This document shows positions 8,052 through 15,403 of a DNA stretch of 19,275 nt, piece by piece. A program made the translations under genes and the position numbers. The stretch's first letter is position 1. The number at the start of each line of letters is the position of its first letter. This stretch comes from TA-21 sp036557405 (GTDB lineage Archaea; Thermoproteota; Nitrososphaeria; Nitrososphaerales; Nitrososphaeraceae). Under the pieces are notes generated by a model, which saw only the letters and a program-made list of their open reading frames with translations, was not told the DNA's origin and ran no database searches. The stretch spans positions 1 through 19,275 of the forward strand of contig DATBHO010000045.1 of the NCBI GenBank assembly GCA_036557405.1. Direction: 5' to 3'.

Positions 8052-8600
8052 CTATATGGGTTGTTTCTGAGTAGTTGTTGATGGAGTTACGGCGCCCTGA
8101 ATTTCTCCGTTCTCATGGGCTTGGGTGCGAATGACAACGTTGATTGAGTTATTTTTCATTAGATTAGCTAAATCAGTAATGGTCTTGCCACTCAGTGGAC
8201 CACTAAGATCATTGGCGGTAATAACGCCTTTAGATATTTGTCCATTCACCTCACCAGTAGGAATTCCAGCCTTTCCGTTAATCTCCACATAGGGATTAAA
8301 TACTTGCGCCAAGTCAGTACCGTTCTTAAGACTAATATGAGCTCCTATGATTCCTTTAATGTTTTTACCGTCCATTACATAAACCATATTCCCATCAGGA
8401 CCCACACTAAATTTCGCAGTTCCGGTAGCGGCTGTATTGACTTTAGGCGATAAATTCTGACCTGACAAGCTTGCTACAAAATTAGCTTGTTGTGCGTATG
8501 CTGGCAATGATATTAACGAGACGGCCAAAATAGCGAGTGATATCATTGGACTGTATCTACTAATAAGTAACCTTGTTGATTGTTTCATATTTAGAGACAT
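8052..8600 (-). CDS. Secreted CHRD-domain protein, divergent paralogue
   Basis: The 182 aa protein has a signal peptide: a basic start, a hydrophobic core at 17-34, and an AYAQQ cleavage region at 34-38. One CHRD domain fills the rest: FVASLSGQNLSP aligns with the FLSGKEEVPP block of the first copy (126-671), GAHISLKNG (86-94) with its GAHLHEG, and INVVIRTQAHENGEIQGAV with its closing strands. The second His of the HLH motif is replaced (AHIS), so the two paralogues differ at the most conserved site. The C-terminus ends in a short Thr/Gln tail. A TATA element at 8625-8633 lies 29 nt before the ATG. It is exported; the function is unknown. Confidence 0.85.
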   Translation of the reverse strand: MSLNMKQSTRLLISRYSPMISLAILAVSLISLPAYAQQANFVASLSGQNLSPKVNTAATGTAKFSVGPDGNMVYVMDGKNIKGIIGAHISLKNGTDLAQVFNPYVEINGKAGIPTGEVNGQISKGVITANDLSGPLSGKTITDLANLMKNNSINVVIRTQAHENGEIQGAVTPSTTTQKQPI

Positions 8601-9060
8601 TTTAGTTTATTATAGGGCAAAAATGTATAAATCTCTTACTTAATATTGTTAAGTTATCTTAATTAACTATTATATGGTAACTATTGAATAAAGTGAAATA
8701 TTTGGTAGCGTAAAGCTTTCTACTCTATATGGTAATTACTGTTGGTACGTTTCGCATTCGGTGATAATCGAATCTAGTCAACTTTAACTCATTCATTGTC
8801 CTAATTCACCTAAATACGAAGCGGAATGAGAATAAGTACCAAAAATTTAGTCGTATTGCGCTCTATTTTAATAAGAAAAATAGTATCCATACTTGTATAC
8901 CTCCCTTGAATAATTCGATGTATCATAATTGTCTGGTTTACGAATATTTCAATACTCCGTATATTGTGGAATTTTCCAAATTCGCAAAAAGAGTTTGTGT
9001 CATACATCTATAGTGAAATAAATTGGTTCAGATATAGCTAACCTCTCAACTTAATTGTAA
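8601..9060. other. Intergenic region, no convincing gene
   Basis: Apart from the CHRD promoter near 8625-8633 I see no gene. A 65-codon minus-strand frame (8810-9007) has unlikely composition and no family pattern. Two imperfect direct copies of TATATGGTAA-[CT] occur at about 8670 and 8726, 56 nt apart. They could be regulator sites or chance in AT-rich DNA. Confidence 0.4.
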
Positions 9061-10272
9061 TTAATCTTGTGTTCTAACGGCATATTGTAGAATCAAACTA
9101 TCAAAGTAACGATCAAAGGCACCGTTAACTATAATGTCATCTGAATACAGGCCAAGAGCAATTACTCTTCCTTTTAGATAATTCAGTTCATATGTTGCAA
9201 CTACCACGCTTCCGGTTGTGTTGTTATTACCAGATGGTAACGTTGCATTATAATTTAGTAATATTATATCTTTGGGATTTGTTATATATTGTTCTTCATG
9301 AGGTGAGTAGCCAAAGGGGTTGTTACTAAATTTAGCTATATCACTGATATAATTACTTCCAACCCATTGCGCTGTCTCATTTTCCCACCTTTCGTTTACA
9401 CTGCGCCAAGCAGACTTGCCATTGAAAGCCCAGCCATGACCTTTAACAAGTGTTAATGTATTTGTATTATTATCATATTTGACTTCTGCATAAAAAACAT
9501 TGCCATCCAAAATAATCATTGTACCTCCAGATTCTACAAATTGCTTAAAATTATCATACTCTCTTTGAGTAACGTATTCTTGATGGCCTAGAATTACGAC
9601 ATCATAAGCATTACTTCCATTTGCTTGTAATATGGAGCCTGCATCAACATCCTGATCTGTTAAAAACTCAATATTAGCATCCGGTCTTATCCATTTTAGA
9701 TTTCCAAGCAAGTACAGCATGGCAAACCCTGATGCACTTAGAGATGGTTTGTTGGTAACTTTATTGGAAAGCAAATTCAAGTCTTTTGTGATATTTACTC
9801 CTTTTGTAACATTAATGTACTTATTGTAAAATACGTAGAATGAATGGTCGTATGCTGCCGCAGTAAATGTAGGCATAACTACAGCAATCCTTACTCCTTT
9901 GCCAAATTCTCCTCTATGAGAGTTGTTACTTGGTGTTGAGATTTCACTCTTATTTTCAGAAAATATGTAATTCTTGTTTGGCAAGATTTGTGGCTGTTTT
10001 CCTGGTATAGGTAAAGTTTCATTTGAGTTTCTCATATTGTTTATGATAGATTGAGGAGAGCTCGTCAATGATGATACATTAATTACCGAAGTATTAGTCG
10101 CAGTATCTAAAAGTAACGCTGGACTATAACTTGAACTCGAGTCAGTAATGAACCGTAGTTGAGTAGCAGAAACTATCGCGCTTGTATACGGCATCAAAAA
10201 TAAAATGAAGCTCATAATAGAGATTATCAATAATTTTGGACGGAATGTTGGCACTTGTCTTGGCTTGATCAA
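9061..10272 (-). CDS. Secreted GATase-like (dimethylformamidase beta-like) protein
   Basis: The 403 aa protein has a signal peptide (hydrophobic 13-36), a linker rich in Ser, Asn and Thr, and many NxS/T sequons, suggesting an N-glycosylated surface protein. The core from about residue 125 resembles the glutamine-amidotransferase-like domain at the end of N,N-dimethylformamidase large subunits: VRIAVVMP, then DVVILGHQEYVTQREYDNFK, then QFVESGGTMIILDGNVFYAEV. The position of the usual nucleophile is taken by His in GHQEYV, and I find no cysteine in the whole protein, so amidotransferase chemistry is unlikely. A second half (GHGWAFNGKSAWRSVNERW) seems characteristic of archaeal members. The start is TTG at 10272, with an in-frame stop just upstream. 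The fold call is moderate; the function is unknown. Confidence 0.78.
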   Translation of the reverse strand: MIKPRQVPTFRPKLLIISIMSFILFLMPYTSAIVSATQLRFITDSSSSYSPALLLDTATNTSVINVSSLTSSPQSIINNMRNSNETLPIPGKQPQILPNKNYIFSENKSEISTPSNNSHRGEFGKGVRIAVVMPTFTAAAYDHSFYVFYNKYINVTKGVNITKDLNLLSNKVTNKPSLSASGFAMLYLLGNLKWIRPDANIEFLTDQDVDAGSILQANGSNAYDVVILGHQEYVTQREYDNFKQFVESGGTMIILDGNVFYAEVKYDNNTNTLTLVKGHGWAFNGKSAWRSVNERWENETAQWVGSNYISDIAKFSNNPFGYSPHEEQYITNPKDIILLNYNATLPSGNNNTTGSVVVATYELNYLKGRVIALGLYSDDIIVNGAFDRYFDSLILQYAVRTQD

Positions 10273-10715
10273 GTCTCATACTCTTGTTACTATAGACCCC
10301 AAATATTCTATTTATGTTTTTTATACCGATAAGTTCAATATATAAGATAACTTAAGCTTAAAAATACTTTTATCATGAAAAATTGATATGAACGACCAAA
10401 AATTAGTGAAAAAAATATTAGAGCAAAGATAACTGGTGGGAGGAGCTAATTTGATTATATGAACAAAGACAACCAAATAAACCCACCAGTCTCTTTTGTC
10501 CAATAATTTCTTGTCGAACATAATATAAAAAAGTAGAATTACTAATCAAGGAGGGGGTGGGGAGTAGTACGGTTTAATTCCGCCCGGTTTGTTCAAAAGC
10601 ATTTTTTTATAAAATATTAAAATTAGAGCTAAATGTACGAAATTTTAATATTTGACCATTTCTGTTGACACGTGCACAAAATTTAGTTGATAAGAACGAT
10701 ATAATATATCTACTA
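10273..10715. other. Intergenic region with a G-rich tract
   Basis: This stretch separates the minus-strand secreted gene from the plus-strand zinc peptide. A TATA-like GAATATTT (minus strand, 10301-10308) may serve the former. A 66-codon minus frame (10321-10521) has no coding character. A G-rich tract at 10550-10564 (GGAGGGGGTGGGGAG) stands out in AT-rich DNA and is followed by a GC patch CCGCCCGG (10580-10587). Confidence 0.45.
10701..10710 (+). promoter_or_regulatory. TATA box of the zinc-peptide ORF
   Basis: The box reads ATAATATATC. Its centre lies 26 nt before an in-frame GTG at 10731, exactly where a leaderless transcript would start. The ATG at 10716 is too close to use this box. 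Confidence 0.45.
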
Positions 10716-10838
10716 ATGCCCACTGGATATGTGGAAGAGTTATGTCAAATATGTAATAAAAATGAAATAGAAATATATCAACTTGACATTGAGGTATGTT
10801 TCGATTGTTGGATGAACCAAACTAATCCCAAAATTTAG
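10716..10838 (+). CDS. Tiny CxxC-CxxC zinc-finger-like protein
   Basis: The ORF encodes 40 aa from ATG 10716, or 35 aa from GTG 10731 (MEELCQICNKNEIE...). Four cysteines form CQIC and CFDC pairs (Cys10/13 and Cys28/31 in the long form) separated by 14 residues, a classic zinc-ribbon or treble-clef knuckle arrangement. The peptide is acidic and ends soon after the second knuckle (DCWMNQTNPKI). Short single zinc-finger proteins are common in Nitrososphaeria and usually uncharacterised; they may bind nucleic acid or protein partners. The TATA element at 10701-10710 favours the GTG start. It is the only compact coding signal between 10.3 and 11.3 kb. Its small size limits confidence, but the paired CxxC motifs and promoter make chance less likely. 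Confidence 0.6.
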   Translation: MPTGYVEELCQICNKNEIEIYQLDIEVCFDCWMNQTNPKI

Positions 10839-11329
10839 GCGATGGTTCCTATCAGTTAACTAAATACGTTTGAAGCACTATGCAGAAAGTATTTAGAAAT
10901 AGTCAAGATACAGTGTCAATGCTGTCAATACTGTTCATTCTTAATACTGTTTTACAACAATTTTACAATTTATATAGTAACTCATGAAACCAGCATTTTA
11001 CTTTGATTGAATTCAACTCTAGATTAGCCGCAAGTCTTAACTTCTCTGTCTTGATGGAATGTAATCCCGGTGACCGCAATATGTATAGGAATTCATATAC
11101 TTGTTTTTACAAAGTTAAGGAGAGAAATATCAGTTGGCATCACAATCATTTTTCAAATCATCAGTATCTTCATCTTGTTCTGTCAAGCTGTGCACCCTGG
11201 TAAAGAAATACTCTTCACACATACTTCTCTGGAGGCTAGGTGTAATAATATGCAAGATATTACATGGGATAGTCATCTAAATGGAAAAAGCCGGCTAATA
11301 TGATAACTCGACTGACCCTCCGAGATTAT
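10839..11329. other. Gene-poor region, nothing recognised
   Basis: A TATA-like ATTTATATAG at about 10967 precedes a TTG-started 66-codon plus frame (11003-11203), which overlaps a second frame (11070-11303). Both are rich in His, Asn, Ser and Cys and match nothing I know. Short repeats of TCAAT[GA]CTG occur at 10915-10933. I see no RNA gene. Confidence 0.35.
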
Positions 11330-11332
11330 TCA

Positions 11333-11544
11333 GAATTTTGTAAATGTGTCATATACTAGTTCAATAAACTCGCTGACGTGTTTGGCAGCATGGGAAAACC
11401 CCTGCTATACTTTTGGACAAGTCTTTGCAACTGCCTAGCTTGATGAAAATCTTCATTTTTGAAAATTAAGATTAAAGAAAAATAAATACAGTAAAAAACA
11501 CGGTCTCTAAGACTCTTATTGTCAGAAATTCTTAAGATGAAGCT
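11333..11544 (-). pseudogene. Frameshifted gene remnant of unknown family
   Basis: On the minus strand, one frame is open from 11544 to 11359 and reads plausible protein (…NEDFHQARQLQRLVQKYSRGF). At the run of four T's (11395-11398) sense continues in another frame (SHAAKHVSEFIELVYDTFTKF) to a TGA at 11330-11332. Restoring a single T in that run joins both into a 71-residue C-terminus with helical, Lys/Phe/Val-rich character. An in-frame stop lies at 11545-11547, so the 5' end is missing or lies in another frame. I do not recognise the family. This could be a decayed gene or a sequencing error in a homopolymer. Part of a neighbouring AAA+ remnant is on the same strand. Confidence 0.45.
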
Positions 11545-11828
11545 TCATCGAACAAGCAAGATTACTGTATTTTATAATACATAGATTTAATGAGAGATAT
11601 TTTAGCCCATAACCAATGGATAGACTTGTTATTAAGACGGCAATACTGCAAATATATCCACGATAAATCTTTTTGATTGTGCAAAGACTGAAAGAACAAA
11701 AAGCCATTATATGTCAGGATTGTTCGCTAAAATTGCATCTACATAGATAACTTGCAGCTACTGCACCTACACTTTTCCTTCACAAGGCTGCTGGAAGGTA
11801 AAGTAAGCTAAAAAAAGTCGATTAAGTC

Positions 11829-12290
11829 TTATAGGTAATTCCCACAAGAATATTGTGATTTTGATGTCCTTTTCTTTAAGATTTTAACAACAAAGGAAAC
11901 CTCTTCACTCGAACTAGCGAGTCTTCCTACTTTGATTACGTCTCTCACGTCTTTTGAGCCGAATTCATTCCAAACCTTCTCAGCAATGAGCTTAGCAGTA
12001 CTCGCATCTACATCCTCTTGTATAAGTCTTGTAACGGCTATTTCTGAGAATTCGCCGAAAGTATATTCTGGTATTTCCAATATCGCAAATCTTGACAAGA
12101 GAGGTTGAATTATTTTCTCATATGAATTAGCAGTCGCAAAGACCCATGACGTTAGTTTTAATTGTATTGTCTTGTTAATTTTAGTTTCAGAAATTATTCC
12201 TGTCTCCATCAAGTGTAACAAAGATGTCTGGTCTGTAACACTCATTTTTTCTAGCTCATCAATTAGCAAAAATGAGGTTTTACATATTAG
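11829..12290 (-). pseudogene. AAA+ ATPase fragment starting at Walker B
   Basis: About 150 codons of an AAA+ ATPase are kept. Homology begins around KTSFLLIDELEKM (Walker B, Asp-Glu), runs through the sensor 1-like FATAN and the arginine-finger-like LLSRF, and continues to a helical lid with VWNEFGSKDVRDVIKVGRLA. The pattern is like RuvB-related archaeal AAA proteins that load or remodel DNA or protein complexes. Walker A and the whole N-terminal half are absent: seven codons upstream of TTG 12269 there is an in-frame TAG (12291-12293), and no P-loop is seen in the next few hundred bases. Without Walker A it cannot bind ATP normally, so I call it a truncated pseudogene. A protein from TTG 12269 (146 aa) could still be made. 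Confidence 0.8.
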
Positions 12291-12509
12291 CTAAAGTAGG
12301 GGGTGCCCAAGCTCGATACGAACAAATTATAAATCTGACCTTATTAGAAATGTTAATTTGTCGAACTAATACTCACCAAGAAATACCGATGGCTTTCTTA
12401 GGTCTTTGCAGAACTAAAACGCCGGGTATAGCATTTGGGATTTGTAAATGAAACATACAAAAAATAATCAATCTTTAAAGAACGGTGCTTGTTTTTCGTG
12501 GAATTAGAT

Positions 12510-12668
12510 TTTGCATCATGCATCCCATCTATAAGGGGTCGCGAGATACTGGATTCTCGTGGAAATCCAACGGTTGAGGCTAGGGTGACCACAGTTTCAG
12601 GTATATTTGTCGTGGCATCAACTCCATCTGGTGCGTCTACTGGAAGGCATGAAGCAATCTACTTGCGG
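12510..12668 (+). pseudogene. eno: Enolase N-terminal fragment
   Basis: About 50 residues match the N-terminal domain of enolase, which interconverts 2-phosphoglycerate and phosphoenolpyruvate: SIRGREILDSRGNPTVEARV (the hallmark A/GREILDSRGNPTVE), then a degraded SGIFVVASTP, then SGASTGRHEAIYLR (the SGASTGxHEA loop that closes over the active site). The frame stops after ILAPICY, and nothing of the barrel domain (about 350 residues, with all Mg2+ ligands) follows. No good start codon precedes the homology; TTG 12489 is in frame. It is therefore non-functional as enolase. A complete copy presumably lies elsewhere in the genome. The downstream sequence switches directly to a metallophosphoesterase tail. 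Confidence 0.9.
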
Positions 12669-12838
12669 ATCTTAGCACCCATTTGCTATTAAGCAATTTA
12701 TGACGTCATGGATTTGTTAATATTGATGTAACAAATAATTGCACTACATTGAAAGGAACGTTTTTCGAAAATAGGGAGAACACAGATAAAGATCATTTCA
12801 CCATTAAAATATTTGGAATGCATAATCCAGTTCAATAG
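12669..12838 (+). pseudogene. Metallophosphoesterase-like C-terminal tail, frameshifted
   Basis: Directly after the enolase piece, the plus strand encodes the end of a secreted calcineurin-like phosphoesterase. The clear frame runs from CAT 12707 to TAG 12836 (HGFVNIDVTNN…LKGTFFENRENTDKDHFTI). It matches, position by position, the tail at 17198-17424: HGFxNxxx, LxGTFxEN, KDxFxI. Upstream, FAIKQFM in another frame (12682-12702) fits the usual preceding segment if one A is removed before CGT, so at least one indel is present. The metal-binding catalytic domain is absent. This is a truncated, decayed copy. The assignment to phosphoesterase tails rests on my memory of the family, while the similarity between the two local copies is seen directly. 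Confidence 0.65.
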
Positions 12839-13537
12839 CTTGTAATTAACGGATCCGAATTTAGACTTAATTTTTAAATTTCCATCGGAAGCAGAAGTCA
12901 TTGTTGCACTAAACTTGGGAAAAAAAGGGCTTTATAGGAATGAAATTTACTTCCGAGACTTCAGATATTGTATACTTACCAGTTTCATAAAACGGGAACG
13001 ACGATAAAAATTCCATTGATTGCATGATAAATAGTTCTCCGTAATAATTTATTCAAATTCTAGAAAGGAATAAAAATTTGGATTTAAAAAAAAGGAAAGC
13101 AAACGACATTATCAGATGCAATAAGCGGAATTAGCCATATTGGTTAAAGAATCTGCTAATATATATGTGGAGTTGTCTAAAAAAATTCATCAACCCAACC
13201 CTCAGTCAATTTCTTAAATACGTCGTTGATGTTATTTTTCGACAAATGTTCTTTCTTATGGTATTTAATGAGTAGATTTATAGTTATCTAGGGATTGCAG
13301 AGATACATACAGCCTACCTTCTTTTTTATTCTAGATAACTCAAAAGATCGTGGAATAGAAGCACTCTGCATTGAGAATTTATTATTTTGTGGGTTTCAGC
13401 AGCTAAAATTTAACTGAATTTTAGAAATATTCTTTGATTCATTACTAGCAGATAAAAACTTGGATCCAATCTTCAGTTATTAGCCACACCATAGATAAAA
13501 CAATATACATGACAGGCTATGATTTGATACTTAAAAA
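12839..13537. other. Gene-free stretch with weak open frames
   Basis: Roughly 700 nt lack a recognisable gene. A plus frame of 50 codons (12849-13001, containing FKFPSEAEVIVALNLGKKG) and another near 13290-13420 (containing NSKDRGIEALCIENLL) have some protein-like composition and may be further gene debris, but I cannot place them. A TATA-like CAATATACATG at 13501-13511 probably belongs to the following MaoC-like gene. Confidence 0.35.
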
Positions 13538-13996
13538 TTGAGATTTACAGATTTCACGATTGGACAAACGTTTGAAACTCGCATTACAATAAGCAGCGCC
13601 GAAGCTGACACGTATATGTCATTTACAAAAACAAGAAATATCTTGTTAGAAGATATCGGGTTGGCAGTAAAGGAAGGAATTGAAGGAATATTTCTTTCAG
13701 GTAGAAGTATACTTGCACGCGCGGAAGGGCAGATGACCAGGCTAGATGCGTTTTCTGACAATGTTATAATGTTGTACGGCATGGATGGGGATCCCTCATG
13801 GAACTACAAACAAACCAGATTTGTAGATGTGGTTCATCCTGGAGAGGAACTCTTAGTCAAGTATATTATATCAAATAAAACTGAGATTGATGATCGCGGC
13901 TACGGTATATTGTCTATAGACTTTGAAATTCATAGACTGAAAGATAACAAGCCAGTGATTATATCACGTAGAAATCTCTATAGGATGAAAAAGTAA
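13538..13996 (+). CDS. MaoC-like hot-dog fold protein
   Basis: The 152 aa single hot-dog domain has the order seen in MaoC/(R)-enoyl-CoA hydratase-like proteins: FTDFTIGQTFETRITISSAE (the start of these domains), a central helix, GIEGIFLSGRSILAR in the 'v-h-G-m' position, TRFVDVVHPGEELLVKYIIS, and a closing strand set. The hydratase signature GDxNPxHxD is replaced by KTRNILLED (31-39), so the catalytic Asp and His are absent. Classical hydratase activity is unlikely; a thioesterase or a binding role remains possible. The start is TTG 13538, because TAA at 13532 blocks any upstream start in frame. An ATG at 13509 is out of frame. It stands alone, with no fatty-acid or hydroxypropionate cycle genes beside it. 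Confidence 0.8.
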   Translation: MRFTDFTIGQTFETRITISSAEADTYMSFTKTRNILLEDIGLAVKEGIEGIFLSGRSILARAEGQMTRLDAFSDNVIMLYGMDGDPSWNYKQTRFVDVVHPGEELLVKYIISNKTEIDDRGYGILSIDFEIHRLKDNKPVIISRRNLYRMKK

Positions 13997-14466
13997 AACT
14001 TGATCGACTATTACCGGCATACGAAACTTAAAGGATTGAAGTTTCTATCTTTTTCATCTGAGAAGGCGCATTAACAGATTAAAAAATGTAGCGCAGCAAG
14101 ATATAAACGAGCCCGATTCTCCAGAGCCGTACCTGGAATGAATTCATGACATTTTCATTAAAGTTTAGAAGAAATTTGTATCCAATTCGTTCGATATCAC
14201 TTGACATTGGTTATAGTACAATGGTTTAACAATAATTAAAATTTCTTTAGTAATTCTACCTCATTTTTAAAAGGATGTATAGAATAAATTATTATTATCA
14301 TTGGCCAAAGGGTCTGATAAATTTGTTATTTGTCATCATTTAAGAGAACATCATTTCGCGGATAAGCATGGGATAAATTATTATTTAAAGTGTACTTGTG
14401 ACCAATTTAAAGATTAAGTTTGAAGACTATAATATTAAATAAAAAAAGAAAAAGAAAGTAGCTCTG
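13997..14466. other. Intergenic region, no supported gene
   Basis: Both flanking genes converge here. Only a 22-codon minus frame (ending near 14070, containing PGTALENRARLYLAALH) looks protein-like. It is too short to call. Poly-T/A-rich stretches around 14440-14460 may include transcription terminators for the cupredoxin gene, but no hairpin is clear. Confidence 0.4.
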
Positions 14467-14973
14467 CTATGGTAGTACTACCAATTGCCCCGTCATAACC
14501 GGCAGATGGTATCTGCAATAGTAAGTAAATATGCCGGCTTGATCTGCTGTAAATGTTGCATTTCCGTTCTGAGCGAATCCAAGATCAATGTCCACTTTAT
14601 ACGGATCGCCTATAGTAAACGAATGTCTTTCTGTTTTAACGTCATCTACATTATAGAAATTGACAATGACTTTGTCTCCCTTATTTACGACAAGTGTATG
14701 CACAGAAAATGAGTCTCCTGCAACTTTTAATTTATTCTCATCAACGTTCTCAACTTCTGATGTGAATATGTAAAATGTCTTTTCTCCTGGTGTTGACATT
14801 GAAGGGATTTTTCCTGCAGGAGCAGACGCATTACTCTTATTTGTCATTCCCATTTTTTCTGATTTATTTTCGCTCTGTGCGTATGTTTGAATACCAAATT
14901 TGGGTCCCGCTAGTGTTAATATTGAAAATGCTAGTACTAATGCGACTAATTTGCACGCAGTCCCACATTTCAT
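14467..14973 (-). CDS. Secreted blue-copper cupredoxin
   Basis: The 168 aa protein has a signal peptide (hydrophobic 9-22, AYAQ-like TYAQ at 30-33), a Ser/Asn/Met-rich linker (34-62), and one cupredoxin domain. Type 1 copper ligands are visible: His117 in ERHSFTI, then Cys153, His156 and Met160 in YYCRYHLPVMTG, the usual C-x2-H-x3-M loop. Only one cysteine sits in the loop, so this is a mononuclear blue site and not CuA. Such proteins replace cytochrome c as mobile electron carriers in ammonia-oxidising archaea. A TATA element at 14995-15006 is centred 28 nt before the ATG. It is divergent from the PQQ-type sugar dehydrogenase at 15404, with 430 nt between them. A link to that enzyme is inference. 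Confidence 0.93.
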   Translation of the reverse strand: MKCGTACKLVALVLAFSILTLAGPKFGIQTYAQSENKSEKMGMTNKSNASAPAGKIPSMSTPGEKTFYIFTSEVENVDENKLKVAGDSFSVHTLVVNKGDKVIVNFYNVDDVKTERHSFTIGDPYKVDIDLGFAQNGNATFTADQAGIFTYYCRYHLPVMTGQLVVLP

Positions 14974-14994
14974 GATTGTTTATTTAATATCTAG

Positions 14995-15006
14995 TAATAT
15001 ATTAAG
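14995..15006 (-). promoter_or_regulatory. TATA box of the cupredoxin gene
   Basis: On the minus strand this reads CTTAATATATTA, centred 28 nt before the ATG at 14973, consistent with leaderless expression. Confidence 0.5.
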
Positions 15007-15143
15007 AGATCCTTATAGCCTAGTGAATACATAAAATAGGACATCTAAATTATTAGCATTACAACCAAGAATGTCGAGGCAAGTCAGTTACAAGATAATC
15101 ATTTACCTATTTCCCCACCTTCACCACAAATTTGGCCATCTAA

Positions 15144-15308
15144 TCATTCACCGCATTTCTTCCAATGTGTTCTGTAGTATTGATCATTATCTACAATCAT
15201 AGTCTGTCTAACAATATCCAAACAGTGTGGAGAACTTTCATTTAATTTTTGATCTGCAGATTTTTCTCGTTTTTTAGTCTTCTCTACTTTGCTTTTAACA
15301 GGATTCTC
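15144..15308 (-). pseudogene. Lys/Glu-rich short ORF or gene remnant
   Basis: A minus-strand frame is open for 54 codons between a TAA (15309-15311) and a TGA (15144-15146). It begins with a Lys/Glu-rich segment (NPVKSKVEKTKKREKSADQK) and continues SSPHCLDIVRQTMIVDNDQY and THWKKCGE. The frame stays sensible on both sides of the stops (SSGEIVDINV upstream, LDGQICGEGGEIGK downstream), which looks like a gene interrupted by nonsense changes. No ATG precedes the Met at residue 37. I do not recognise the family. It lies in the 430 nt gap between the cupredoxin and sugar-dehydrogenase genes. The rest of that gap holds only promoter-like AT-rich DNA. Confidence 0.3.
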
Positions 15309-15403
15309 TTACACGTTTATGTCTACAATTTCTCCCGAGGATTCTTAACAGGGCGAACGAAAATTAATATTGGTAATCACTTGCTGTAAACGGGAACTGG
15401 CAG

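Noticed and set aside
8810..9007. 65-codon minus-strand frame
   Set aside because: No start context, domain or credible composition; AT-rich intergenic DNA.
10321..10521. 66-codon minus-strand frame
   Set aside because: Phe/Tyr/Ile-rich translation of AT-rich DNA with no recognisable motif; its only TATA-like box touches the start codon.
10567..10592. T-arm-like GGTTTAATTCC sequence followed by a GC patch, possible tRNA or attachment site
   Set aside because: Only about three stem pairs form, and there is no acceptor, D or anticodon arm upstream.
11003..11303. Two overlapping plus-strand frames with a TATA-like box upstream
   Set aside because: Composition is rich in His, Asn, Ser and Cys, there is no family pattern, and two overlapping frames argue for chance openness.
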